Origin: Vibrio navarrensis
GTDB lineage: Bacteria; Pseudomonadota; Gammaproteobacteria; Enterobacterales; Vibrionaceae
DNA: 64,000 bases
Assembly: GCF_015767675.1 (NCBI RefSeq)
Contig: NZ_CP065217.1
Location: 2,542,001 to 2,606,000, forward strand
Direction: 5' to 3'
Of the stretch, positions 16,851 through 24,988 are shown one piece after another (position 1 is the first letter of the stretch; every line of letters begins with the position of its first letter). The translations under genes were made by a program, and so were the position numbers. Below the pieces are notes generated by a model, which had not been told where the DNA came from, made no database searches, and saw only the letters and a program-made list of their open reading frames with translations.

Positions 16851-19800
16851 TTAATCTGCGCTCACTGAGAGTTCTACCGCACTCTCTTCGCTGCGCAGTT
16901 GCGTTTTACTGTCAAGCAGAAAAACCCTTTCTGGCGCCAATTGAGCCTCATCCACCAAAAACGCTTTGACAGCTTTAGCGCGTGCTTCGGCCAGATTGCT
17001 CAATTGATTTTTGCCGATCTCAATGGAATTAAGCAGCTGATTATAAAGACCGATCATGAGTGTGGTTTCCACTTGTTCCGCTAACACCGCCTCCTCACCC
17101 TCTTTTTCTGCCAACTGCGCGGCGACTTTGCTGCGCTCTTGATCAATATCCAAGGATAACCAAGTTTCAGCCAGAGCAATTACCGCTTGAGACAGGGGCT
17201 TAGATTCAGAGAGTCGACTGGCACTAAAATCACTCGGCAGCGTCTCTAAGCCACTTTTTTGCAATAACGTCTGCTGCAACTGCTGCTCAGCTAGCGCGTT
17301 ACTGTCTTTCGCGAGTGCCACTGAAGCCGCCACGCTAATTTTTAGTTTGGGACGCGATGACAAGGCTTGGGCGAGTGTACTGAGGCGCTCTTGCTCCTTC
17401 GCATTTAACGTCGATGAGCCAAAGTCAAAGGCAATGAGATTAAGCTCCTCATCGGCGCCAACTAAGTCCGCTAGCAGTGAAAAAGGCGCGCTGACGGCTT
17501 TGACAATCACATTGCTGATCGCTTGCAAAATAATACCGCCGACACTGAAGTCTGGATCGTTGACATCGCCAGACACTTGCAACCCCAGATCGATGACCCC
17601 GTCTTTGTCTTGCAACAAGGCAATCGCCAAACTGATCGGCAGACTGGTCGCAAGATCCGACTCGCTGGGTTTGCCCAGTTGCAGTTGATCAATCACCAAA
17701 TGATTGCTCCCGAGCAACTGGTCCTCTTGCAATTGATAATTGAGTGCCAGCGTCAGTTGTCCCTTGTCGATGTAATAGCCCGCATAAGTGCCCGAATAGG
17801 GATTCACCGAGGTTAATTCAACGCTTTTGAACAGTAAATCAAGATCCAGATAAGGCTTTTCAATCAAGGGGTTGATTTCCCCCTTGAGTGTCACTGGCGC
17901 ATATCTATCGATTTTTCCGCTAATATCGACCTGTGCTTTGGTGCCGGGCGTCGAAGAGAGATGGCGCACACTTCCTTGTAAGGCCTCAATGCCAGATGCA
18001 AAATTTGGCGTCAGCGATTCATCAGCAAAATAGGCGGCTCCATTGGCAATGGTGATGGCTTGAATGTCGATCGCCAGCGGCTTGGACGCCACAGAGGCTT
18101 CATCGCCCTGCACACTAATGGTCGTTCCTTCTTGCGTATCGCTCTGCTGGACCAGAAAATGACCAATGTTGGTCTGCTTATCTTGCGCAATCATCACTTT
18201 GGCGTAAGGCGCGTTAAAGTGGATGGTCTGAATGTCCAACACATGCTTTTGCGCATCGAAATGGAGCGAATCTATCGCCATCTTCTGCCATTTCACCAAC
18301 GGCTGATGGTGCATGCCATCTTTAAGCAGCAGTTGATCAATCGCCAATGTGCCTTGATAACTGGCTTGTCCGTTTGCATCAGCCTGATAACGGCCTTGGC
18401 TGGAAAGTTTGCCTTGAGAGAAATCGATATTCACGTACGGCGTCAGATACGGCTGCAATTGAGTGAGATCGAGCCCTTCAACTGCCATCTCACCTAGCAC
18501 GTTCCGCGCTTTCGCATCAAAACTTCCTCGGGTGGTTACCTCTCCGCGCGCCGTTTTTGGCGGCGCTGCCGTACTAGAACTCAACCCCAGTGACAACTCG
18601 TAATCAATCGCAGCACTGAGGTCGCTGCTTACTGGTCCAGTAACAAGCGACAGCGGATAAACACGCCAGAATACCCCTGAGCTTTGCACTTGTTCCTTGA
18701 GATTGAGGTCCGTTTCACTTAGTGAGAATTGCTCAAGTCGAACCAACCAAGCACTATCAGCGTCGCTGCTCTCATCGACAGCGACGGCTTCTGTCTTGGC
18801 GGAGGGCTGATTCTTTAAGCGAAACAAACGTTGCAGATCAAGCCCTTGCGCGGAGAACTCGGCGTCAACCCAAAGCCCTTGTAGATCAATCGCAGCAATA
18901 TCAATATCCTTCGTTTGGCTACTGAGCCGGATATCCTGCACAGCCAAACGAGGCAACTTGATTTTGGCCTGCTGCTCGGCGCTGACCGTCAAGTCGCTCA
19001 ACTGAAATTGCCCATCACTGACTGCAAACTGAAAATCTTCTCCTGCTTGTTGCGCTAGGTAGTGGGCAGAAAAGTTAACCACACCATCGGTGACCACCGC
19101 ATCCATCTGATCTTTGGCAAATGGCCAAAATGGTGGCAACGTTAACCCTTGCAGCTTAACCGTCCCTTCGACGAACAAAGGTTGCAATTGAAAATGGCCA
19201 CTGAGTTGCAACTCACTCTTATCTGCTCCCTGAATAGCAAAAGCGTACTGATTGGCCTGCGTTTGGCTTGTCGACACCGACGGATTTTCCGCTGGCACAA
19301 GATGCATCGATTGAGTGTCGAACTGCTGCAAACGCAAGTTGAGCCCTTGATAGTTCAATTGCGCCCCGGTTAACTGGTCTTGAAAATGGAACTGCCCACT
19401 GGCGATTTCTATTTTTTCAATACGTAAAGCGGGAAGGGAGGATTCTGTGCTTTGCGGCGATGATGATTGAGTTGGCTGCGTTTGCTGAGCCAAAGTGTCC
19501 AAGATGTCACTGAAGTTAAAGCGCACTTGGTTATCTTGTGGCAGACGCTGTATGCGTACTTGAGGGCCCGAGAGCGTGACGTATTCTAGCGTCGGCGTCA
19601 GCGTGAACAGGCTGCGCCAAAAACTCAATTGCAGCTCTAAGCGTTCAAACTGACTGAACGCTTGCGCGCCATCGGCTTCTTGCAACGCAAAACCGTCAAT
19701 ACGAACCCGCAACAAAAATGGGTTGATAGCGACTTGGCTGAGTTTCACTTCACGACCTAGCTGCTCAGTCAGCGTCGGCGGCACTTTACTCTCTATCACC

Positions 19801-19925
19801 GCAGGTAGGATGACGCCCAAACTCAGCGCGTACAAGGCATAAGCTAAGAGCAGGTAAGTGGTATAACGGATAGGTTTTGCAACGCGGGTGAAGCGCTGAA
19901 CTAACGGCGTGAGTTTGCTAGGCAT
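16851..19925 (-). CDS. AsmA-like DUF748 envelope protein
   Basis: This protein of 1024 residues begins MPSKLTPLVQRFTRVAKPIRY followed by one transmembrane helix (TYLLLAYALYALSLGVILPAV). The rest should be periplasmic. Repeated beta-rich DUF748/AsmA-like segments fill most of the length, as in AsmA/TamB-type bridge-like proteins implicated in lipid transport to the outer membrane. The C-terminus has an OmpA-like half motif (LIAFDFGSSTLNAKEQERL) and a second half (LAEARAKAVKAFLVDEAQLAPERV), separated by about 90 helical residues. I chose 19925 because the longer ORF adds a polar stretch ahead of the membrane segment. Confidence 0.8.
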   Translation of the reverse strand: MPSKLTPLVQRFTRVAKPIRYTTYLLLAYALYALSLGVILPAVIESKVPPTLTEQLGREVKLSQVAINPFLLRVRIDGFALQEADGAQAFSQFERLELQLSFWRSLFTLTPTLEYVTLSGPQVRIQRLPQDNQVRFNFSDILDTLAQQTQPTQSSSPQSTESSLPALRIEKIEIASGQFHFQDQLTGAQLNYQGLNLRLQQFDTQSMHLVPAENPSVSTSQTQANQYAFAIQGADKSELQLSGHFQLQPLFVEGTVKLQGLTLPPFWPFAKDQMDAVVTDGVVNFSAHYLAQQAGEDFQFAVSDGQFQLSDLTVSAEQQAKIKLPRLAVQDIRLSSQTKDIDIAAIDLQGLWVDAEFSAQGLDLQRLFRLKNQPSAKTEAVAVDESSDADSAWLVRLEQFSLSETDLNLKEQVQSSGVFWRVYPLSLVTGPVSSDLSAAIDYELSLGLSSSTAAPPKTARGEVTTRGSFDAKARNVLGEMAVEGLDLTQLQPYLTPYVNIDFSQGKLSSQGRYQADANGQASYQGTLAIDQLLLKDGMHHQPLVKWQKMAIDSLHFDAQKHVLDIQTIHFNAPYAKVMIAQDKQTNIGHFLVQQSDTQEGTTISVQGDEASVASKPLAIDIQAITIANGAAYFADESLTPNFASGIEALQGSVRHLSSTPGTKAQVDISGKIDRYAPVTLKGEINPLIEKPYLDLDLLFKSVELTSVNPYSGTYAGYYIDKGQLTLALNYQLQEDQLLGSNHLVIDQLQLGKPSESDLATSLPISLAIALLQDKDGVIDLGLQVSGDVNDPDFSVGGIILQAISNVIVKAVSAPFSLLADLVGADEELNLIAFDFGSSTLNAKEQERLSTLAQALSSRPKLKISVAASVALAKDSNALAEQQLQQTLLQKSGLETLPSDFSASRLSESKPLSQAVIALAETWLSLDIDQERSKVAAQLAEKEGEEAVLAEQVETTLMIGLYNQLLNSIEIGKNQLSNLAEARAKAVKAFLVDEAQLAPERVFLLDSKTQLRSEESAVELSVSAD

Positions 19926-20096
19926 GGCGAAGTCGTGCTCTTGTGGCAATTCGGTCTGAACTTTAATTCTACACAAAATTGCTTTTATGAGCGGGATTGC
20001 AAACCGGGCTTCATCACACTTTTGTCTTCCATCACCGTATCGATCCTATTGCTAACAGACTGTGACAGCCATTTGTCAGCAATCGCAAAAAGTAAA

Positions 20097-20134
20097 AAGT
20101 AAAAAAGCCGAATGTCTTTCGACACTCGGCTTTT
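20097..20134 (-). terminator. Terminator after bamC
   Basis: A 14-bp stem (20103-20116 with 20121-20134, one G-U) capped by a GAAA tetraloop on the minus strand is followed by a T-rich tail (TTTTTTACTTTTT). Confidence 0.9.
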
Positions 20135-20172
20135 CAATCTTCACGTCAACAAAAGGTCTCGTTCGCTGACGG

Positions 20173-21192
20173 CTACTCTTGCTTAGCAACGGCGGCCAAC
20201 ACTGGTGCAAGAGATTTTAGTAACTCTTCCTCCACAGGTTTACCCGATGAGTTGGTCACGTTGATGGACGTTCGGTTACCCAAATCCCCAAACAAAAACG
20301 TGTAGGTTCCTGATTTGAGTTCCATCGGTTTCACGCCAATCTCATTCCAAAACTCATCATCAGGTGACGCATACTTGGCTTTTAACGTCCCTTGAGACTG
20401 GTTGCGCTCCTCGATATTAAAACCGATACGCGGCAAAATCGTCGGCAAACGCTGCCATAACACATTGTATGGCGTACGCGCGATAATTACAGGGAATCCG
20501 CTGCGGTCACTGCCCATAGTAATGGGAATCTGCTTAACCAACGCTTGCGCTTTGCGCTGTGCTTCGTCCCGCTTGTTTTGATCATATTGCGAGGTGACGA
20601 GGTTGGTCATAAAGACGTTATAGCGCTCTTTATTAGTTAAGGTGACCGGTTTTATTTGCGTACCTTCCCGCCAATCAATCAAACTGATGCGAAAACCGTA
20701 ACGATTGTTGGCTTCAAAACGGTCAACTGAGTAACGGCTGCCGATATCGGTCTCTTCATCTTCTGATTTCCAAACCAGCCAACCCGTTTCAACATGCGTC
20801 TCTGAGCTGGTTTGGATGGGGATTTGACGCTCCGCCAGCATGTTCAGCACCGTCTGCCAAACCTCTTCCGCTTCTTCTTGCTTGATAAGCCATAGCGTGA
20901 TCTCACCTTGATTGCGTTCATAGCGCGCGCCAGGAATCAACTCCAAAATCTGCTGTGGTGGACGAATGTCGACCTCTTGGCCTATCCCGCCGGTAAAATT
21001 CCCCTGTGGAATATCGAAATTGGGATAAAACTGCGCTGTCGCGTCATCGGGGAGATTCCACGTTTGTAAATCAGCGGTTTCCAGATAGGTAAAATCGTCT
21101 TTGGCTTGGCGACGTTGGGTTGGACTACTTGAACAAGCAGTGAGCACTAAAACAGCCAGCGAGCTAAGCACTAACTGACGAGAAAACTTCAT
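20173..21192 (-). CDS. bamC: BAM complex lipoprotein BamC (NlpB)
   Basis: BamC is an outer-membrane lipoprotein of the BAM complex that inserts beta-barrel proteins with BamA (encoded at 56.7-59.1 kb here). The 339-residue protein has a lipobox LVLTACSSS (Cys20), the N-terminal loop that contacts BamD, and two helix-grip domains (about residues 95-210 and 220-335). It lies 48 bases after dapA, as dapA-nlpB in E. coli, with a strong hairpin in the gap. Confidence 0.93.
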   Translation of the reverse strand: MKFSRQLVLSSLAVLVLTACSSSPTQRRQAKDDFTYLETADLQTWNLPDDATAQFYPNFDIPQGNFTGGIGQEVDIRPPQQILELIPGARYERNQGEITLWLIKQEEAEEVWQTVLNMLAERQIPIQTSSETHVETGWLVWKSEDEETDIGSRYSVDRFEANNRYGFRISLIDWREGTQIKPVTLTNKERYNVFMTNLVTSQYDQNKRDEAQRKAQALVKQIPITMGSDRSGFPVIIARTPYNVLWQRLPTILPRIGFNIEERNQSQGTLKAKYASPDDEFWNEIGVKPMELKSGTYTFLFGDLGNRTSINVTNSSGKPVEEELLKSLAPVLAAVAKQE

Positions 21193-21206
21193 TGAAACTC
21201 CTAAAG

Positions 21207-21226
21207 CGCCGGAGAATGCTCCGGCG
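21207..21226 (-). other. Intercistronic hairpin between dapA and bamC
   Basis: CGCCGGAG (21207-21214) / CTCCGGCG (21219-21226) is a perfect GC-rich stem with a 4-base loop. On the minus strand it is followed only by CTTTAGGAG, the bamC RBS, so it is a poor terminator. It may stabilise or set the ratio of the two mRNAs. Confidence 0.65.
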
Positions 21227-21240
21227 TTACTACATCTATC

Positions 21241-22119
21241 TTAGAAAATACCAGCGTCGGTCATTGCTTTGGCAACAATGGGCTGCGCTTTTTCTGACAA
21301 TTCAGTCAGTGGTAAACGAAGGTGACCACACTCAATTAAGCCAAGCTGTTGCGCGGCCCATTTGACTGGAATTGGGCTTGATTCGACAAACAGGTTCTTG
21401 TGCAGTGGCATTAAACGTTGGTTGATGATTTCCGCTTCTTCAAAGCGACCTTCTCTTGCTAAACGGAACATGTCTGCCATGTCTTTCGCCGCAATATTAT
21501 TGGTTACAGAAATCACCCCTTGACCACCGAGCTTAACAAAATCCAGCCCAGTCGCGTCGTCACCACTGAGTAAGATAAAATCTTCGCCACAAAGTTCACG
21601 GTGAAGTGCAACTCGTTTTAAATCGCCAGTCGCATCTTTAAGCGCGATGATGTTATCGATCTCAGCCAAACGCGCCACGGTTTCTGGCAGTAGGTCAACT
21701 GCCGTGCGGCCCGGCACATTATACAGAATTTGTGGTACCGTGCTGACTTCAGCAATGGCTTTATAGTGCAGATACAAACCTTCTTGAGTCGGTTTGTTGT
21801 AATAAGGAGTAACACTTAGGCAGGCATCGATGCCTGAATCATTCAGCAAACGGCTAAAAGTGACCGATTCATGGGTTGCATTCGCGCCCGTACCGGCAAT
21901 GACAGGGATTCGACCATTGACGAATTCGACCGTTTTGTTGACTACTTTAACGTGCTCTTCCACGGTCAAAGTAGAAGACTCGCCTGTGGTCCCAACAGCC
22001 ACAATACCGTTTGTGCCAGCCGCAATATGATATTCAACTAACTTTTGTAGACCATCAAAATCTACTTCGCCATCTGGCTTGAACGGCGTGAGTAACGCAA
22101 CGATACTTCCTGATAACAT
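21241..22119 (-). CDS. dapA: 4-hydroxy-tetrahydrodipicolinate synthase
   Basis: DapA condenses pyruvate with aspartate semialdehyde, the first committed step to diaminopimelate and lysine. The 292-residue TIM-barrel protein starts [20 protein letters not shown], with the Schiff-base lysine in [10 protein letters not shown] and the GTTGES motif. I start at 22119 because GGGAG lies seven bases upstream and the family starts there. The open frame continues to 22374 but the extra sequence is not DapA-like. It is divergent from gcvR, as in E. coli. Confidence 0.95.
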   Translation of the reverse strand: MLSGSIVALLTPFKPDGEVDFDGLQKLVEYHIAAGTNGIVAVGTTGESSTLTVEEHVKVVNKTVEFVNGRIPVIAGTGANATHESVTFSRLLNDSGIDACLSVTPYYNKPTQEGLYLHYKAIAEVSTVPQILYNVPGRTAVDLLPETVARLAEIDNIIALKDATGDLKRVALHRELCGEDFILLSGDDATGLDFVKLGGQGVISVTNNIAAKDMADMFRLAREGRFEEAEIINQRLMPLHKNLFVESSPIPVKWAAQQLGLIECGHLRLPLTELSEKAQPIVAKAMTDAGIF

Positions 22120-22428
22120 GTCTTTCTCCCTCATTTGATTCTTCATGCATGGTACTGTAAGGCGATTGAAAAAAACAAGAGCGCAAACTCGCTTCCTGAG
22201 TACAAGTGGATGAATATTTGAATTGATATGGCTTTCTGTGACTTTCCCTTCGGGGAGAGGGCTCTCGCGCTCGACTATAGTTACTTGAGATGAGCCTCTT
22301 GTCAGCGCTTGGTGAAGAGTGGTCGATGTTTCTGCTTTGCATAAAAAAACGAACTTACTCGACATTTTGTGCAAACGGATATGCTACCATCCTGCGAAAA
22401 ATGAAAATGAACAAATAAGAGCAACGCT
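22120..22428. other. Divergent intergenic region between dapA and gcvR
   Basis: These 309 bases must carry both promoters. I see no convincing -35/-10 pair, no riboswitch-like fold and no long repeat. An open frame continuous with dapA runs through most of it but resembles no known protein. Confidence 0.5.
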
Positions 22429-22971
22429 ATGACTCAACATCTGGTAATTACTGCCATGGGTACCGACAGACCGGGGATTTGCAACCAAGTCGTGCATCTG
22501 GTCACTCAGGCAGGGTGCAATATTATTGACAGCCGCATTGCCATGTTTGGCAATGAGTTCACCTTGATCATGCTGCTCTCTGGCAGCAGTAACGGCATTG
22601 CCAGAGTCGAAACCACCCTGCCGTTACTCGGCCAGGAGCAAGACCTCATTACCATCATGAAACGCACCTCGCCGCACAACCCCTTGAGTAACTGCTACAC
22701 GCTGGAGGTGTTTATTGAGTCGGATGATCGCGTCGGCCTCACCGAACAGTTCACCCAGTTTTTTGCTGACAAACAAATTGGGCTGTCGATGCTCAGTGCT
22801 CAAACCATTGATAAATCTCTGGTGCAGCTGGAGAAAGATCAGTTCCACATTGCGATTACTGCGTCGGTCAACAGCGAATGCAACTTAATGCAGCTACAAG
22901 AAGACTTTAATGATCTTTGTACCAAGCTCAGCGTACAAGGCTCACTCAACTTCATTAAAAACACACTATAA
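22429..22971 (+). CDS. gcvR: Glycine cleavage system transcriptional repressor GcvR
   Basis: This 180-residue protein has two ACT domains (about 5-80 and 90-170), beginning LVITAMGTDRPGICNQVVHLVTQAGCNIIDSR. In E. coli GcvR binds glycine and GcvA to repress the glycine-cleavage operon. It has no DNA-binding domain itself. It lies 15 bases upstream of bcp on the same strand and is divergent from dapA, the same arrangement as in E. coli. Confidence 0.9.
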   Translation: MTQHLVITAMGTDRPGICNQVVHLVTQAGCNIIDSRIAMFGNEFTLIMLLSGSSNGIARVETTLPLLGQEQDLITIMKRTSPHNPLSNCYTLEVFIESDDRVGLTEQFTQFFADKQIGLSMLSAQTIDKSLVQLEKDQFHIAITASVNSECNLMQLQEDFNDLCTKLSVQGSLNFIKNTL

Positions 22972-22986
22972 AAAGGAAGCCCGATA

Positions 22987-23457
22987 ATGAATACGCTGAC
23001 AGCAGGCGTGCCAGCTCCCGCCTTCTCTTTGCTCGATCAAAATGGAAATACTGTCTCTTTGGCCGATTTCAAAGGCAAGAAAGTCCTGTTTTACTTTTAC
23101 CCCAAAGCCATGACACCAGGCTGCACAGTGCAGGCGCAGGGGCTGAGAGATGTAAAAGCCGAACTTGACGCGCACAACGTGGTGGTTTTAGGTGTCAGCA
23201 CCGATCCAGTGAAACGTCTCGGTAAATTTATTGAGCGCGACAACCTCAACTTTACGCTCCTGTCGGACGAAGACCACCAGGTCGCTGAACAGTTTGGCGT
23301 GTGGGGATTGAAGAAATTCATGGGAAAAACCTACGATGGTTTGCACCGCATCAGTTTCTTGATCAACGAGCAAGGGGTTATCGAGCAGGTGTTTGATAAG
23401 TTCAAAACCAAGGATCACCACCAAGTGGTTCTCAACTACCTTAACGCCCAAGGCTAG
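22987..23457 (+). CDS. bcp: Thioredoxin-dependent thiol peroxidase Bcp (single-Cys form)
   Basis: Bcp (PrxQ family) reduces hydroperoxides. The 156-residue protein has the peroxidatic Cys46 in PKAMTPGCTVQA and the conserved SDEDHQVAEQFGVWG. Unlike E. coli Bcp, where the next segment is CTVQACGLRD, this one reads CTVQAQGLRD. Cys46 is the only cysteine, so the resolving cysteine is missing and it must work as a 1-Cys peroxiredoxin with an external thiol. A strong terminator follows. Confidence 0.94.
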   Translation: MNTLTAGVPAPAFSLLDQNGNTVSLADFKGKKVLFYFYPKAMTPGCTVQAQGLRDVKAELDAHNVVVLGVSTDPVKRLGKFIERDNLNFTLLSDEDHQVAEQFGVWGLKKFMGKTYDGLHRISFLINEQGVIEQVFDKFKTKDHHQVVLNYLNAQG

Positions 23458-23483
23458 CATCAAGGTATTGCAAACTAGAAAGA

Positions 23484-23515
23484 GTAAGCCCGGACATTAA
23501 CCGGGCTTACTTTTA
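23484..23515. terminator. Bidirectional terminator between bcp and the permease gene
   Basis: GTAAGCCCGG (23484-23493) / CCGGGCTTAC (23501-23510) has a 7-base loop and is followed by TTTTATT on the plus strand. The minus strand has a weaker T-rich tail. Confidence 0.9.
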
Positions 23516-24577
23516 TTCCATCGCTTCTTGTCCTTCTTGGCTTGGCAACGCTTTCCACACCGCTTTGACTAATGTCGCCAGCGGAATAGCGAAAAAGACA
23601 CCCCAAAAACCCCAAAGCCCACCAAACACCAACACTGCGACGATAATCGCCACCGGATGCAGGTTCACCGCTTCAGAAAAGAGCACAGGCACCAACACGT
23701 TACCATCCAGTGCCTGAATAATAGCGTAGGCAATCAGTAAAGTATAAAACTCACTAGAGATCCCCCACTGAAACAGCGCCACAATCGCAACAGGCACAGT
23801 GACAGCCGCAGCGCCGATATAAGGGATGAGTACCGAAAGGCCGACCGCGACAGCAAGCAGCACCGAATATCTCAGATTGAGCACCGCAAAAGTAACGTAA
23901 CTGACGCCACCGACAATCAAAATCTCCAGTACTTTACCGCGAATATAGTTGGAAATCTGCTCGTTCATCTCATGCCACACTTTGTTGGCCAAACGACGGT
24001 TTTTCGGCAACAACCCACTGGCCGTGCTCATCATTTCATCTTTATCTTTGAGCAGGAAGAACACCAATAACGGCACCAAGATCAGATACACCGCAAGAGT
24101 AGCGATACTGATCAAAGAGGCCAGCGAGCCTTTTACCACGCTTTCCCCCATACCTAACACTTTGTTTTTTGCGTTGGTGGCAATCGACTCAACAATCTGT
24201 AAGTTGGCCAACTCAGGGTAACGCTCTGGCAAAGTGGCGATGAACTTTTGCAAACCGGTGTACATGCTAGGAATGTCATTAATCAAATTGCCGACCTGTG
24301 TCCAGATAGTCGGAATGAGGCCAAACAATGCCACAAACATGATACCGACAAACAGCAGGATAACCGACACAACCGCGATGGTGCGTGGTACACCTAAACG
24401 ATGCATTTGTGCCACTGGCCATTCAAGCAAGTACGCAAGCACGATGGCGACCAACAACGGAGCAATGAGATGACCAAAAAAGTAGATGGTAATGAAACCG
24501 AACAGCAAAATGGCGACTAAGCTGGCAGCATGAGGATCTGAAAAACGTCGCTTATACCAGCGGCTTATCATTTCAAA
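23513..24577 (-). CDS. AI-2E family transporter / PerM-like permease
   Basis: This 354-residue integral membrane protein has about seven to eight transmembrane segments and the UPF0118/PerM features, including the DKDEMM loop and the C-terminal GGLWGFWGVFFAIPLA. Family members have been linked to autoinducer-2 export or Na+/H+ transport; the substrate here is unknown. I place the start at the ATG at 24575-24577, which overlaps the stop of the TusA-like gene and suggests coupling. An in-frame start at 24592 is possible. Confidence 0.85.
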   Translation of the reverse strand, partial: FEMISRWYKRRFSDPHAASLVAILLFGFITIYFFGHLIAPLLVAIVLAYLLEWPVAQMHRLGVPRTIAVVSVILLFVGIMFVALFGLIPTIWTQVGNLINDIPSMYTGLQKFIATLPERYPELANLQIVESIATNAKNKVLGMGESVVKGSLASLISIATLAVYLILVPLLVFFLLKDKDEMMSTASGLLPKNRRLANKVWHEMNEQISNYIRGKVLEILIVGGVSYVTFAVLNLRYSVLLAVAVGLSVLIPYIGAAAVTVPVAIVALFQWGISSEFYTLLIAYAIIQALDGNVLVPVLFSEAVNLHPVAIIVAVLVFGGLWGFWGVFFAIPLATLVKAVWKALPSQEGQEAME

Positions 24578-24812
24578 CATCTGACGACACATCCTTTTTG
24601 AAAATACGTAGAAGATAAAAGTCGGGCTTTACCTGAGTTTCAATCTCAAAGTGCTGTGCTTGCAGATATCTGACAATATCTTGCAGGGAACTTTGATCTG
24701 ATATCAGAATAACTGATTGACTTCCTTTAACTAACTCTGCACTGTGGCGCTTAGCCAACAACAAGGCCATTGGGCAACGATGCGCTCGGAGATCCAATTG
24801 TGTGGGTTCCAT
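24573..24812 (-). CDS. TusA/SirA-family sulfurtransferase-like protein
   Basis: This 79-residue protein begins MEPTQLDLRAHRCPMALLLAK. It carries the Cys-Pro of the TusA family (Cys13), but the motif reads CPMA instead of CPxP. TusA proteins relay persulfide sulfur for tRNA thiolation; other family members have unknown roles. It overlaps the PerM-like gene by five bases. Divergent bepA lies 176 bases away. It is a TusA-family paralogue rather than clearly TusA itself. Confidence 0.8.
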   Translation of the reverse strand: MEPTQLDLRAHRCPMALLLAKRHSAELVKGSQSVILISDQSSLQDIVRYLQAQHFEIETQVKPDFYLLRIFKKDVSSDV

Positions 24813-24988
24813 TATTTTGTCCGTTGCTTATCATAGGCGTGTTATTGTAAAGCGTTTTTTTGCCGGTGCCAGCTTTTCTCCAAGTTTACTCCGGCGTTTT
24901 GTCACTTCGTGTGTGCTTTCTTTACTGATTATTTACGAAACCAATTTTATGCCCACGGGTCTTAATGTTGCAGCCATATGGAGACTCA

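Noticed and set aside
22120..22374. N-terminal extension of dapA reading 85 codons upstream
   Set aside because: The extra sequence is not DapA-like, a good RBS precedes the ATG at 22119, and the shorter length matches the family.
22120..22428. Riboswitch (lysine or glycine type) between dapA and gcvR
   Set aside because: I could not find the conserved junction motifs or a terminator/antiterminator arrangement in either direction.
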